DNA of 64,000 nt from Pseudoalteromonas distincta (GCF_000814675.1 NZ_JWIG01000022.1:124001-188000); one strand, 5' to 3'; shown: positions 41,953 through 52,514, counted from the stretch's first letter. Numbers and translations: made by a program. The notes: generated from the sequence alone by a model not told the origin.

Positions 41953-44900
41953 TTATAAAACTTCAACTGTGGAATATCCACCTGGCTTTTTGGCTACATG
42001 CACTTGAGTGGCTACACGCTCGCTCATTTGTGTTACGTGCGATATAACGCCTACTTTTCTGCCTTGTGCTTGCAAAGAATCCAAAGCGTCCATTGCAATG
42101 CTTAGGGTTTCGCTATCTAACGTACCAAACCCTTCGTCAATAAACAAAGAATTGATTTGTACTTTGTTAGACGAAAGCGATGCTAAACCAAGTGCAAGCG
42201 CTAGCGATACTAAAAATGACTCACCGCCCGAGAGCGTATTAACAGAGCGTTGCTCGTCGGCCATGTCGCGGTCGATAATTGCAATGTCGAGCGTTTGCGC
42301 TATGGCGGTTAATTCGTAGCGTTTGTTGAGTGTTTTTAAATGGCTGTTGGCATAGTGCAGTAATATTTTTAACGTTTGTGTTTGTGCTAAGTTACGCATA
42401 GTTTTACCCGTTGCATCGCCCAATACTTTATTAAGCAAATGCCACTGCTCTACCTGTGTTTTAAGCGTAGTTAACTCAGCTTGTTTGCCTTCAAGCGCCT
42501 TTGCGTTTTGGTTGTGTTGCTCAATAGCGGTATTAGTTGCTAGTAATGAATTTTGCAGCTGCGTTTGTTGCTCATTTAAGCTGCTTAATTGCGTACTTAA
42601 AGCCTCTGCACTTTGTGTTGGCTTATCGCTACTGTTGTGTTTTTCAAGCGTAAGTTGCTGCTGTTTTAATGCGGCATTTGCATCTGTTAACGCTTGAGTT
42701 AACTGCTCGTGCTGAGTTAAATGCGCTTTAATAGTCTCGCTACTTAGCGTTAGTAAAATTTTGACCTGTTCGTGCGTAACATCGCTGTATTGCGCTTTAA
42801 AGTCAGCAAACCACTGGTTATAACGTGCCTCAAGTGTTGCTAGTTCTTGGCTGTTTTCAAGTAAGCGTTGCTCCACATTTTTAAGCGTTATAGCGTGTTC
42901 ATCTCGTTGTTTTATAGCGTCGTCATAGGCTTTTTGACTCGCTTGAACCTGCGATTGCTTTTGCTCTTGCTCACTTGTGAGTTTTGCTTGATAGTCGTCT
43001 GCGCTTATTTGCTCGTTATTAAATAAAGCTAAGCGCTCACTTTGTACCGCGTCTAATAGCGCTTTAGCTTTTACAAACTCTTCATTAAGTGCTTTTAACG
43101 ATTGCTCGTTTTTACTAACAAGCGGGCTAAGCTGCTTTATTTGCTCATTAGCTGTGTCTTGGCGCTTTTGGCTTTGCTCAAGTTGCGTTTGAGTTTGCTG
43201 ATACTGCGTAACCTGCTTGTTCAGCTCGGTAAGTTCAAGCGTATTGGCTTGTAATTGCTGCCAAAAATCACTGTTTTCAAATTGATTATTGAGCGTTGTA
43301 CCCAGCTCGTTAATTTGCGCACTTAGCTCGCTATGCTTACTCGTTAACTGGTTTTGCTGGTGTGTAAGCTCAAGGTGTTTATTACTCAACTGCTGCTGTA
43401 CTTGCTGCTCTGCTTTAAGTGCTGCTTGTAGCTCATTTACTTTGGTTTGCAGTGTACGTTGGCGTTTTTGTTGCTCAAAGTATTGCGCTTTTTGCTGCGT
43501 TAATTGCTTATAAGTTACTTCAAGCTGATCAGGCGTTAAGTCGTTAAGCTCATTACGTGCGCCTTGCATGGTATTTTTAATGTCGAGCTGTTTGGCTTTT
43601 GCTGTTTGTATTATTTGCTCAAGTTGTCCGTGTTCAGCAGTTAACACAGCATGTTGAGTTTGGTGCTTATGCAGCTCGCTTTGTGCATGGTCAAATTGCT
43701 TTTTAGCTATATTAAAAGCATTTTCAAAATCAATAATTAAGTTATTTAATTGCTGATTTTGATTTACCGCATACGGGTGATCCGTTGCGCCGCACACTAA
43801 ACAAGGCTCATTAGGGCGAAGCTCAGTGCGTAAATGCTCTACGTTTTCGCTGGCTCTTAAACGCGCTTGGTTAAGTGCGTACTCGCTGCCTTTAAGTGCT
43901 TGCTCGCTAGTTATTAAATGCTGATTAAGTAAAGCATGGGCTTGCTGGCTTTCATTTAGCTGCTGATTGAGCACTTGCTGGCGTTGAGTGCTTTGTTTTA
44001 GTTCTGCGTTAAATTGCTTATAGCGCTCTCGCTGCTCTTTTAAGTAATCAATACTTTTTAACTGCGCGTCGCAGTGCTCTGCATTAAATTCATTAAGCTG
44101 AGTATTTAAAACCTGCAAAGCTGACTGCTCGCTCGTAAGTAACGCCTCGCACTGCTGCACTTTATTATTTTGTGTATTTAAAAGATCGCTCTGACCTGCA
44201 AGCTCGGTATTAAGAGTTTGGCTTTGTGCAAGGTTTGCAGTTAATTGCTGTTGTGCATTTAAGTAGGTATTAAAGCTTTGCTGATAGTAGCTCCAGTCTT
44301 TTGCTAAAACGTGCAGCTGTGCATGCTCATTAAGCCATTGCTGGCTTTTAGTTGAGTCGGTATTAGCGAGTTCTAGCTCGTTATTGCTTTGTTTAAGCTG
44401 CTGTGTGAGTTCATCAAGTTGAGTTTGCTCTTTGGTTATTTGCGACTCTGTGCCTTTTACAGCTTGAGTTTGCAAGGCAATGCTGCTGTCGAGCTCTCTC
44501 GCTTTTGCTATAACGGGCGCTGCATTTTGTTTTTGCTCATTGGCGTTATTAAGTAGCTCAGTATGCTTAGCAAGCGCGGTATTACGCTCGTTAATTACCG
44601 CTAAATGATCAACACTTTTAAGTGATGTTATTTGCTGCTCTAACGCCGTATTTTGATCGGTTAATTGAGTAAAACGGCTGCGGTTATCTTTTATTTCAAG
44701 CGCCTGCTTGGCTTGTTTTGCCTGCTCGCTTTGTGAGGTAATACTTTCAAGCGCTGAGCTTGCTTGTTGCTGGGTTTGCTGTGCCTGCAGTAAGCTTTGC
44801 TCAAGCACTGTAGCTTGCTGATACCAGTTAAGTGCTTTTTCGGTTTTGGTCAGCTCTTTTTTAGTGTGTTCGGTTTGCGCTTTTAAATCGGTTAACTTGG

Positions 44901-45603
44901 TTTGTTGTAGCTCAAGTTCTTCTGGTGTTAATAAGGTATAGCTTTCAAGGCCTGCTTTAAGCGCTTCAAGCTTTGCTACTTGCTCTTTATAGCGCTCAAA
45001 AATACGCACGCCAATACGGCTAAATTTATCGGTGCCTGTTAAACACTCTAAAAGTTGTGCTCGCTCATCGCCAGTGGCTTTTAAAAATGCAGCAAACTCA
45101 TGTTGCGCTAAAAGTACGGCACGGGAGAACTGCTCAAAGTTAAGCCCTATTTTGCTCTCAACTTCTTTTATTGTGTGGCTTTTGTCAGCTATTAAAGTTT
45201 CGTCTGGCAGGGTAATTAATGTGTGCTCTGCTACTTTAAGTTTGCCTGTTACTTTTTTATGGGTGCGTGAAATTGTATAGCGCGCACGATAAAGCTGTTT
45301 ATCTTGTCCTAAAAAGTCGACCTCGGCGTAGCCTTCCCATGTGCCTCTGCGTAGCAAGTTTCGCGCATCATTAAGCTTAATGCTGTCGCCGTTAAACTCA
45401 ATTAAGTTACCTTTATCGCCGCGCAGCCTCGCTGTTTTTGTATAAAGGGCTAAACAAATAGCATCTAAGAAGGTACTTTTACCAGCACCGGTATCGCCTG
45501 TTATCGCAAATAAGCCTGCATCTTTTAATGGGGCTTTAGTAAAATCTATTTCAGCGTCAACTATTGAGGCTAAATTATGAATACGAACTGCGGTTATTTT
45601 CAT
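41953..45603 (-). CDS. sbcC: Exonuclease subunit SbcC
   Basis: The product has 1216 residues and is the ATPase subunit of the SbcCD (Rad50-Mre11) nuclease that cuts DNA hairpins and protein-blocked ends. Walker A is GDTGAGKST near 35-43. Two very long Gln-rich coiled coils surround the zinc hook CLVCGATDHPY near 600. The signature LSGGESFLVSLALALGLASL and Walker B LFIDEGFGTLD are near the C-terminus. The length is above the 1048 of E. coli because the coiled coils are longer. It overlaps sbcD by four bases. Confidence 0.96.
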   Translation of the reverse strand: MKITAVRIHNLASIVDAEIDFTKAPLKDAGLFAITGDTGAGKSTFLDAICLALYTKTARLRGDKGNLIEFNGDSIKLNDARNLLRRGTWEGYAEVDFLGQDKQLYRARYTISRTHKKVTGKLKVAEHTLITLPDETLIADKSHTIKEVESKIGLNFEQFSRAVLLAQHEFAAFLKATGDERAQLLECLTGTDKFSRIGVRIFERYKEQVAKLEALKAGLESYTLLTPEELELQQTKLTDLKAQTEHTKKELTKTEKALNWYQQATVLEQSLLQAQQTQQQASSALESITSQSEQAKQAKQALEIKDNRSRFTQLTDQNTALEQQITSLKSVDHLAVINERNTALAKHTELLNNANEQKQNAAPVIAKARELDSSIALQTQAVKGTESQITKEQTQLDELTQQLKQSNNELELANTDSTKSQQWLNEHAQLHVLAKDWSYYQQSFNTYLNAQQQLTANLAQSQTLNTELAGQSDLLNTQNNKVQQCEALLTSEQSALQVLNTQLNEFNAEHCDAQLKSIDYLKEQRERYKQFNAELKQSTQRQQVLNQQLNESQQAHALLNQHLITSEQALKGSEYALNQARLRASENVEHLRTELRPNEPCLVCGATDHPYAVNQNQQLNNLIIDFENAFNIAKKQFDHAQSELHKHQTQHAVLTAEHGQLEQIIQTAKAKQLDIKNTMQGARNELNDLTPDQLEVTYKQLTQQKAQYFEQQKRQRTLQTKVNELQAALKAEQQVQQQLSNKHLELTHQQNQLTSKHSELSAQINELGTTLNNQFENSDFWQQLQANTLELTELNKQVTQYQQTQTQLEQSQKRQDTANEQIKQLSPLVSKNEQSLKALNEEFVKAKALLDAVQSERLALFNNEQISADDYQAKLTSEQEQKQSQVQASQKAYDDAIKQRDEHAITLKNVEQRLLENSQELATLEARYNQWFADFKAQYSDVTHEQVKILLTLSSETIKAHLTQHEQLTQALTDANAALKQQQLTLEKHNSSDKPTQSAEALSTQLSSLNEQQTQLQNSLLATNTAIEQHNQNAKALEGKQAELTTLKTQVEQWHLLNKVLGDATGKTMRNLAQTQTLKILLHYANSHLKTLNKRYELTAIAQTLDIAIIDRDMADEQRSVNTLSGGESFLVSLALALGLASLSSNKVQINSLFIDEGFGTLDSETLSIAMDALDSLQAQGRKVGVISHVTQMSERVATQVHVAKKPGGYSTVEVL

Positions 45604-46847
45604 AGTTGTTCTTGCTCCGTAAGCTCGTTTATCACATCACTTAAAAGTGCTTTTAGCTCATCGGGTACGCTTTGCCCTGCCATGTCTTTATCGTTTGCGA
45701 ATGCTTGTTCTAATAGGTTTAGTGGGTTGAGCATTTCAACTTCGCTTAAATCTTCAAATACGGTGTTGTCGTCATTTTGCGCTGATTGCTCACGTACACG
45801 TTCAATACCACAAAATTTAATATGCTTGCCTTCAAGTGCTTGTTCTATTTGTTCTCTGAAGGTGGTGTCGGTATCGCTTGATTTAAGCTTTACACGTAAA
45901 TAAGGCGCTATTATATTTTGTGCGGTGTCGAGCGCTTTAATTTGCTCGCATAGTTCGCTTAATGGTACACACTCCCCTTTTGGTAAAATAATCACATCGG
46001 CAGAGCGTGGAATGTAAAGGGGGTTTACAGTTGTACTAATATGTTGTTTTTCATCAATAATAAACTCAACAACATTTACTTGGTGCGTGTAGTTACGCTC
46101 TGAAAACGACATAGGGATAGGTGTGCCGCTGTAGCGAATAATATCGCTTTTAGCGACTTGTTGCGCTTTGTGTAAATGCCCAAGGGCAACATAGTTGGCT
46201 TGTTTACCAAATACATTGGCTGAAATAGACTCCTCACCACCTATCACTAAGTTACGCTCAGAATCACTTGAGATATCCCCGCCTTTTGCGTGTAAATGTC
46301 CCATAACTATTAATGGTGAGTTTTGCTCGTTTATATTAGTAGCTTGTTCTAGTGCAAGCTCGTAAGCTTTTGCAACGCCTTGAGCATAACTAGGGCCGCT
46401 TTCGGTTTGGCTAAGTAAACTTACATCGCTTGCACGTAAAAATGGCATAGCGACGATTACAGCGCGTTTACCATTGGTATTTATGGTAATAACAGTTTCA
46501 TCGGGTGTTGCGACATCAAAGCGCCCTACTACGTGAGTATCAAACTGTGCAAGTAATGGCTGAGCTGCCAAAATACGATTTGCAGAGTCGTGGTTACCCG
46601 CAATAATCACTACATGTAATAATGGGCATGCTTTTTTGGCGTCTTTAATAAATTGATAAAGCTGATTTTCGGCGCTAGCACTTGGAGTCGCTGTATGATA
46701 AATGTCGCCAGCAACTAGAAGTAAGTCTATTTGTTGTTCAACAAGAGTGGCTAATAACCATGTAAAAAAGGCTTGATGTTCAACACGGCGATCGTGTTCG
46801 TAAAATTGTTGGCCAAGGTGCCAATCTGAGGTGTGGAGGACTTTCAT
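45600..46847 (-). CDS. sbcD: Exonuclease subunit SbcD
   Basis: The product has 415 residues, close to E. coli SbcD (400). It is the Mre11-type nuclease subunit. The metallophosphatase motifs are in order: HTSDWHLGQQFYEHDR near 5-20, VAGDIYHTATPS near 45-56, IIAGNHDSANR near 81-91 and MGHLHAKGG plus LGHLHKAQ near 182-230. It is the first gene of sbcDC. A copy of the dispersed TGTAAAGGGGGTTTACAG palindrome lies inside the frame (46013-46030) and encodes part of TTVNPLYIP, so the gene tolerates it. Confidence 0.95.
   Translation of the reverse strand: MKVLHTSDWHLGQQFYEHDRRVEHQAFFTWLLATLVEQQIDLLLVAGDIYHTATPSASAENQLYQFIKDAKKACPLLHVVIIAGNHDSANRILAAQPLLAQFDTHVVGRFDVATPDETVITINTNGKRAVIVAMPFLRASDVSLLSQTESGPSYAQGVAKAYELALEQATNINEQNSPLIVMGHLHAKGGDISSDSERNLVIGGEESISANVFGKQANYVALGHLHKAQQVAKSDIIRYSGTPIPMSFSERNYTHQVNVVEFIIDEKQHISTTVNPLYIPRSADVIILPKGECVPLSELCEQIKALDTAQNIIAPYLRVKLKSSDTDTTFREQIEQALEGKHIKFCGIERVREQSAQNDDNTVFEDLSEVEMLNPLNLLEQAFANDKDMAGQSVPDELKALLSDVINELTEQEQL
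46013..46030. repeat. CTGTAAACCCCCTTTACAG palindrome inside sbcD
   Basis: TGTAAA, five G, TTTACAG on the plus strand. It is a near-perfect copy located in coding sequence. Confidence 0.8.
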
Positions 46848-46925
46848 GTCGCGCTCTTAATAAAACCGTAAGAGCGCCAATATACCCAAGGCTGTTAAAG
46901 ATGCAAGCCTAAGCCGTGCATTACC

Positions 46926-47162
46926 TTAGGTTAAACTGGACCAAGCTGAAAAAACAACCGGTAATGCTAAAAGTGCCATTAATAATGGAATTTTTAACGT
47001 TTTAGTTTGTTTTGCGTGTAGCGCCTTTAATGCATTAGTTTCGTTGCACGCTGCTACTTTATCGATATAAAAATAACCCGAATCGAGATACTGCTTACAG
47101 TTATTCTCACTTGCTGGAATCGCAATTAGTTCTTGTTGTTTTTTTAGGATGTAAAAATCCAT
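46926..47162 (-). CDS. Small C-terminally anchored membrane protein
   Basis: The product has 78 residues and belongs to no family I know. The N-terminal half is soluble (MDFYILKKQQELIAIPASENNCKQ), with two Cys residues. The C-terminal segment IPLLMALLALPVVFSAWSSL is a clear membrane helix. It lies upstream of sbcD on the same strand with an 80-base gap. A start ATG is present but the ribosome site is weak, so the call is moderate. Confidence 0.55.
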   Translation of the reverse strand: MDFYILKKQQELIAIPASENNCKQYLDSGYFYIDKVAACNETNALKALHAKQTKTLKIPLLMALLALPVVFSAWSSLT

Positions 47163-47741
47163 AAGCCCACCGCATTTCTTGCTAGTAATCGATATTAATT
47201 TGAGGATAAATGTGACGAATTTATTTTCCTCAAATAAAAAGGTTGGCGATTTTAAATATAAACTGCACTAAAGATCAACCTAAAATTGAACTATTTATCA
47301 TTTATCGTAAAAATAGCGAATATTAAGGAAGTTCGGCAATATTTGAGCCAATAATTCAGCTGTTTTCACTGTATTTTTGTTCAGTAGAGTGGGCTTTTAG
47401 CTCATTTTACTTATTGCAAATTTGAGGCATTTATACATAGGATTATTGGTTTACCTGATAATGCTAAAGCAATACTTATTTAGCAAAGTAGGTAAAGTTA
47501 ATGTGCTTTTTCCAAGCTCTAAAACTTGTATTTAATAGCTCAAAACCATTATTAAATCCCACTTTTGTAAACCCCCTTTACAGTTATTATTTATTCGTAT
47601 TTTGTTACAAAATAATTGTACTTTTCAATCTAATAAACTAAGTGAACATCACCCTAAAAATACGGTACTTGGTCGCTAATTTATTGAAGCTAACTGGTAT
47701 ATTTGTCAAAGTATGCTCACAAAATTATATTAGGACTAACA
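47163..47741. promoter_or_regulatory. Long gene-free region before the M1 peptidase gene
   Basis: About 580 AT-rich bases without a credible reading frame. It holds one copy of the dispersed palindrome (47565-47583). The plus-strand promoter of the peptidase gene should lie in the right half. Confidence 0.45.
47565..47583. repeat. CTGTAAACCCCCTTTACAG palindrome, intergenic copy
   Basis: TTGTAAA, five C, TTTACAG; one change from consensus. It lies 159 bases before the M1 peptidase start codon. Confidence 0.8.
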
Positions 47742-50189
47742 ATGAAAAAAATAGGTCTTACGCTAAGTGCTTTTGTATTGCCTTTGGCAATATCTAGTGC
47801 GGTTATGGCGTCTTCGGTTGAGCAAACAAAAGGTTCTTTTGTTGATAAATTTCGTCAATTAGACGAAGCGCTTCCTACACCCAACGTTTATCGTAGTGCC
47901 GCTGGCGAACCAGGTGAAAAATACTGGCAGCAACGTGTAAACTACGATATTGATGTAAAGCTAGATGAAAAAAAGCACCGTATTACCGGTAGCCAAAGCA
48001 TTGAATATAAAAATAACTCTCCGCATACACTTAAATATTTATGGTTACAGTTAGATCAAAATATTTTTAAAAGTGATTCTATTGCCGAAACAACTAAAAC
48101 GTTTAAAAGCACTTTAGAAAGTCTACCAGCTCAAAAGCCTGCTAAATTAAGTTTAGGTGACTTACGCCGTCAGCAATTTATGAGCGACAACGAACTGGGT
48201 TATACAATCAGTGGCGTAAAGGATGACGATGGTAAAGAGCTACGCGTAACTGTAGTTGATACTTTAATGCGCATTGATTTAAACGAGCCATTAAAACCAG
48301 GTAAAGAAGTAGAATTTAGCATGAACTTTGCCTTCAACATTGTTGAAGAAGATGCTTTAGGTGCACGTTCTGGTTACGAGCACTTTGAAGAAGATGGCAA
48401 CGACATATTCTTAATTGCTCAGTGGTTCCCTCGCTTAGCGGCTTATACCGATTACGAAGCATGGACAAACAAGCCATTTTTAGGCTCTGGTGAGTTTACG
48501 CTTGAGTTTGGTGATTACGATGTTGAGATTACCGTTCCTGCGGATCACATTGTATCGGCAACAGGTAAGCTTGATAACGCGAGTAAAGTACTTACAAGTA
48601 CTCAGCGCAAACGTTTAAAGCAAGCTGAAACATCTAAGCGTCCTGTGTTTATTGTTAACGCAGAAGAAGCGCTAGAAAACGAAAAAGAAGGCACCGACAA
48701 AACTAAAACGTGGCACTTTAAAGCGCAAAACGTACGTGACTTTGCCTGGGCGTCGTCTCGTAAGTTTATGTGGGATGCAAAGGGTTATCAGCAAGGTGGT
48801 GACGTTCAGCCTTTAGTTATGGCAATGTCGTTCTTCCCTAAAGAAGGTGGTGACTTATGGAAAAAGTACTCAACTGAAGCGGTAGTACACACAATGGAAG
48901 TGTACTCTAAGTATTCTTTTGATTACCCGTACCCAACTGCACAGTCGGTTAATGGCCCCGTTGGTGGTATGGAATACCCAATGATCACCTTTAACGGTCC
49001 GCGTACTAAGTTACAAGATGACGGTACTCGTACTTATTCTCAGGCTGAAAAGCGCTTTTTACTTGGCGTAGTTATTCATGAAGTTGGTCATATTTACTTT
49101 CCGATGATTGTGAACTCAGATGAGCGCCAATGGACGTGGATGGATGAAGGCTTAAACAGCTTTTTAGATGGTGTTGCTGGTCGTGAATGGGATCCTACTA
49201 TTCCTTGGGGTGTTGAGCCTCGCGATATAGTGAGCTACATGAAGTCAGAAGTCCAAGTACCAATTATGACTCAGTCAGACAGCGTATTACGTTTAGGCCC
49301 TAATGCTTATACTAAACCTGCCGCAGCCCTTAATATTTTACGTGAAGTAATTTTAGGCCGTGACTTATTCGACTTTGCATTTAAAGAGTATGCTCAGCGC
49401 TGGAAATACAAGCGCCCTACCCCAGCTGATTTTTTCCGCACAATGGAAGAAGCTTCTGGTGTTGATTTAGATTGGTTTTGGCGTGGCTGGTTTTACACCA
49501 CAGACCATGTTGATATCTCTTTAGATAAAGTATATCAACTACGTTTAGACACTAAAAACCCTGATATTGATTATAGCCGTTTACGTGATATTGAAGCAGA
49601 TAAGCCTACGTCATTATTTGTTGAGCGTAACCGCGCCGAAGGTAAAAAAACATGGGTTGAGCAAAACCCTGATGTTACCGATTTTTATGACGAAAACGAC
49701 CGTTTTACTGTAACCAATAAAGAACGTAACTCGTACAATAAGTTTTTGAAAGGCTTAGAGCCGTGGGAGCGTAAAACGCTTGAGCGTGCTTTAGAAGAAG
49801 ATAAAAACTATTACGTTATGGAATTTTCAAACCTTGGTGGTTTGGTAATGCCTATTTTATTAGAGCTAACATATGAAGATGGCACGACTGAAGAGCGTTA
49901 TATTCCTGCTGAAATTTGGCGTCGTAATTATAAAAACGTTCAAAAGCTGATTGTTACCGATAAAAACAAACCGCTTGTATCAGTTACTGTTGACCCAGGC
50001 TGGGAAACAGCTGACGTAGATGTTGAAAACAATAACTACCCTCGTCGTATTATTCCTTCACGTATTGAAGTGTTTAAAAAGGAAAAGAGTAAAGCTAAAG
50101 TAAGTCGCGATATCATGCAAGATATTAAAACAGAGCTTAAAACTGATGAGAAGAAAGACGAAAAAGATAACGGTGAGGAGCCGCAATAA
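47742..50189 (+). CDS. Exported M1-family metallopeptidase
   Basis: The product has 815 residues with a signal peptide ending near SAVMASS. It is a gluzincin aminopeptidase: the exopeptidase motif GGMEYPMITFNG near 408-419 and the zinc motif HEVGHIYFP near 447-455 followed by the third ligand in WMDEGLN near 472-478. The N-terminal beta domain (NYDIDVKLDEKKHRITGSQSIEYKN) is typical. The C-terminal end is Lys/Glu-rich. The ATG at 47742 has TAGGA upstream; an earlier start would add a non-signal leader. It probably digests peptides in the periplasm. Confidence 0.92.
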   Translation: MKKIGLTLSAFVLPLAISSAVMASSVEQTKGSFVDKFRQLDEALPTPNVYRSAAGEPGEKYWQQRVNYDIDVKLDEKKHRITGSQSIEYKNNSPHTLKYLWLQLDQNIFKSDSIAETTKTFKSTLESLPAQKPAKLSLGDLRRQQFMSDNELGYTISGVKDDDGKELRVTVVDTLMRIDLNEPLKPGKEVEFSMNFAFNIVEEDALGARSGYEHFEEDGNDIFLIAQWFPRLAAYTDYEAWTNKPFLGSGEFTLEFGDYDVEITVPADHIVSATGKLDNASKVLTSTQRKRLKQAETSKRPVFIVNAEEALENEKEGTDKTKTWHFKAQNVRDFAWASSRKFMWDAKGYQQGGDVQPLVMAMSFFPKEGGDLWKKYSTEAVVHTMEVYSKYSFDYPYPTAQSVNGPVGGMEYPMITFNGPRTKLQDDGTRTYSQAEKRFLLGVVIHEVGHIYFPMIVNSDERQWTWMDEGLNSFLDGVAGREWDPTIPWGVEPRDIVSYMKSEVQVPIMTQSDSVLRLGPNAYTKPAAALNILREVILGRDLFDFAFKEYAQRWKYKRPTPADFFRTMEEASGVDLDWFWRGWFYTTDHVDISLDKVYQLRLDTKNPDIDYSRLRDIEADKPTSLFVERNRAEGKKTWVEQNPDVTDFYDENDRFTVTNKERNSYNKFLKGLEPWERKTLERALEEDKNYYVMEFSNLGGLVMPILLELTYEDGTTEERYIPAEIWRRNYKNVQKLIVTDKNKPLVSVTVDPGWETADVDVENNNYPRRIIPSRIEVFKKEKSKAKVSRDIMQDIKTELKTDEKKDEKDNGEEPQ

Positions 50190-50683
50190 TGCGCTTTTTG
50201 CTTATTATTGTTTGCCTTTTAGTTGCTGCGCCGAGTATGGCGCATCAACTAAAATCGTCAGTTACAACCGTGCTTTTTAATAAACGAACGCATAATATTG
50301 AGTTAATGCATCGCTTTTATTTACATGATACCGAACACGCCGTAGGAACATTGTTTGAAGGCAAAATCGATATTATTAGTAATAAAGCCGATCAGCAACG
50401 TTTTGCTAAGTATGTTGAATCGCATGTTGCTCTACAAACGTTAAGTGGTGAACCTTTACCACTTAACTTTGTGGGAGCACAAGTTGATGGTAAGTTTTTT
50501 TGGGTTTACCAAGAAGCACCAATTCCTGAAAACATTGAAGGAATTAAAATGAGCAATGGCGCGCTTCGTGATTTATGGCCATCTCAGGTAAATATGGTAA
50601 ACGTTGAGGGCAAAGGTAAGATTAAAACTTTAAACTTTGCACAAGATGATACTTGGCTCGAAGCCCGCTTTGAGCAAAATTAA
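50189..50683 (+). CDS. DUF6702-like exported protein
   Basis: The product has 164 residues with a signal peptide ending in SMAHQ. The body (HQLKSSVTTVLFNKRTHNIELMHRFYLHDTEHAV near 19-52) and the FVGAQVDGKFFWVYQEAP segment match the small exported family that follows M1 peptidase genes in marine bacteria. The ATG overlaps the peptidase stop codon (TAATG), so the two are translationally coupled and probably work together. Several His residues could bind metal. The function is unknown. Confidence 0.72.
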   Translation: MRFLLIIVCLLVAAPSMAHQLKSSVTTVLFNKRTHNIELMHRFYLHDTEHAVGTLFEGKIDIISNKADQQRFAKYVESHVALQTLSGEPLPLNFVGAQVDGKFFWVYQEAPIPENIEGIKMSNGALRDLWPSQVNMVNVEGKGKIKTLNFAQDDTWLEARFEQN

Positions 50684-50703
50684 CAGTTAAAACTTCCCCA
50701 ACC

Positions 50704-50738
50704 AACGCGCACTGCAGTTAATGTGCGCGTTTTCTTTA
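50704..50738 (+). terminator. Terminator after the M1/DUF6702 operon
   Basis: AACGCGCAC and GTGCGCGTT form a 9-bp stem around a ten-base loop, followed by TTCTTTA. Confidence 0.82.
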
Positions 50739-51004
50739 TACGTTTAAACTGCGTTCATTTTTGATCTGGTATATGTAAATTTACGTAAAAACTGGTAGTT
50801 CAATTTGTATATTTACCATTTTTTGCGCATGCTACAACTACCAATTATATTTACTGTATTATCAATAGATTGATAGCAGTGCAAATAAATAATTTAAATA
50901 TAGTTAGTTTCATTTATCCTTTTAGCTATAACTGGCTTGGGCATAAGCAGTAGAGAATTTTATGTTTAAATTTTATTTAGTAATAACTAAATTCAGGGAA
51001 TGAT
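50739..51004. other. Intergenic region before the HAD gene
   Basis: About 265 AT-rich bases. GGTAGTT and AACTACC form a distant inverted pair (about 50803-50860). No gene or clear promoter was recognised. Confidence 0.35.
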
Positions 51005-51622
51005 ATGACTACTCAGGTTGAGGCTATTTTTGGAGTAATTTTTGATTTAGATGGAACATTAGTTTCATCCGAACTAGATTTTACATTAATTAAAGCCCAA
51101 ATAGGTTGCCCTTGCGAGCAAGACTTGCTTGATTACATTGCTCAGTTGCCCTCACCGTATATGCGTGAAGAGGCAATGAATATAGTTCACCAACACGAAT
51201 TAATAGACGCACAACATGCCAGTATTTTACCCGGCGTGAGTGAAGCTATTAATGCTTTAAAGTCTAAAAATATACCGATGGCAATTGTTACTCGCAATTT
51301 TGATAAAGCGGCTGCAATTAAATTACAAAATAACCCACTTCCTATTAGTACTGTTTTAACAAGAAGCGATGCACCTGCAAAACCAGATCCCAGCGCTTTA
51401 AATGCTATTGCTACACTTTGGAACATTAATGCTAGAAACTTACTTTATGTAGGCGATTACCTTTATGATATTCAAGCTGCGCATAATGCAAATATGCGTG
51501 CATGTTTATACGCTCCAGAGTTAACGCCAGCTTACGCCGATCAGGCCGATTACGTTTTACATGACTTTGCTGACTTAGTGACATTAGTTGAGAGTTATTC
51601 TGAAAAAATAGAGTTATGTTAA
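51005..51622 (+). CDS. HAD-superfamily phosphatase (subfamily IA)
   Basis: The product has 205 residues. The four HAD motifs are present: FDLDGTLVSS near 13-22, the Thr of AIVTRNFD near 96-103, Lys in APAKPDPSA near 122-130 and VGDYLYDIQAA near 148-158. The cap between motifs I and II is helical. It resembles phosphoglycolate phosphatase-like enzymes, but the substrate cannot be assigned. The gene is monocistronic. Confidence 0.9.
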   Translation: MTTQVEAIFGVIFDLDGTLVSSELDFTLIKAQIGCPCEQDLLDYIAQLPSPYMREEAMNIVHQHELIDAQHASILPGVSEAINALKSKNIPMAIVTRNFDKAAAIKLQNNPLPISTVLTRSDAPAKPDPSALNAIATLWNINARNLLYVGDYLYDIQAAHNANMRACLYAPELTPAYADQADYVLHDFADLVTLVESYSEKIELC

Positions 51623-51712
51623 ATAGCATGTCATTTAATTTATTCTGAAATGAGTATGTAGTTATAAAAGTTTTTATTAATCAAGTTTTGCCCATTGCGG
51701 AGCTAGCCCAAT

Positions 51713-51746
51713 ACGTTTTGAATTGGTAAAATACCGCAAAACGTAA
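51713..51746. promoter_or_regulatory. Inverted repeat before the YebC/YeeN-type gene
   Basis: TACGTTTTG and CAAAACGTA are 9-bp inverted arms around 16 bases, ending about 21 bases before the ATG. It may be an mRNA hairpin or an operator. Confidence 0.4.
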
Positions 51747-51767
51747 CGTATTCATTAGGGGCACAAA

Positions 51768-52493
51768 ATGGGCAGAGCATTTGTAGTTCGTCAAAGTTCT
51801 ATGATCAAAACAGCCAATGCAAAAACAAAAGTAAACTCAAAGTACGGCAAAGAGATTTACGTTGCAGCAAAAAGTGGTGATCCCGATCCCGAAGTAAACC
51901 AAACACTTCGCCGTCTAATCGAAAAAGCTAAAAAAGACCAAGTACCCGCACACGTTATCGAAAAAGCAATTGAAAAAGCAGCCGGTGGCGCAGGAGAAGA
52001 TTACTCTGTTGCCCGTTATGAAGGCTATGGCCCTGGTAACTGCATGGTTATTGTTGACTGTTTAACTGATAATCCAAACCGTACTATCAAAGATGTACGT
52101 TTACCATTTACTAAAACAGACTCAAAAATTGGTACTCCTGGCTGTGTAGCGCATATGTTTGATCATTATGCGGTACTTGGCTTTGCAGGCGATGACGATG
52201 AAGTCGTATTAGAAGCATTAATGATGGCTGATGTTGATGTAAGCGATGTTGAAGCCGAGGACGGTAAAATATCGGTATTTGCACCGCCAACAGAATACTT
52301 TAAAGCTAAAACTGCCCTTGAAGACGCATTTGAAGGCATTAACTTTGAAGTAGATGAAATTACGTTTATCCCTCAAGTTAATATTGAAATTGAAGACGAA
52401 GAAGTTATTGCTAACTTTGATAAGTTTATAAATATGCTTGAAGATTGTGACGATGTACAAAATATTTATCACAATGCCATTGTAAAAAATTAA
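51768..52493 (+). CDS. YebC/PmpR family protein, YeeN type
   Basis: The product has 241 residues, like E. coli YeeN (238). It has [49 protein letters not shown] near 27-75, [23 protein letters not shown] near 84-106 and [11 protein letters not shown] near 122-132, all typical. The C-terminus ends DDVQNIYHN. Family members are described as transcriptional regulators or as factors that relieve ribosome stalling. GGGGC precedes the ATG. A strong terminator follows. Confidence 0.92.
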   Translation: MGRAFVVRQSSMIKTANAKTKVNSKYGKEIYVAAKSGDPDPEVNQTLRRLIEKAKKDQVPAHVIEKAIEKAAGGAGEDYSVARYEGYGPGNCMVIVDCLTDNPNRTIKDVRLPFTKTDSKIGTPGCVAHMFDHYAVLGFAGDDDEVVLEALMMADVDVSDVEAEDGKISVFAPPTEYFKAKTALEDAFEGINFEVDEITFIPQVNIEIEDEEVIANFDKFINMLEDCDDVQNIYHNAIVKN

Positions 52494-52514
52494 ACGTAAA
52501 AGTTTAAAAGCTTT

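Noticed and set aside
42008..45280. Plus-strand reading frames across sbcC
   Set aside because: They are Cys/Ser-rich mirror frames of a long Gln-rich coiled-coil gene, with no ribosome sites or recognisable domains.
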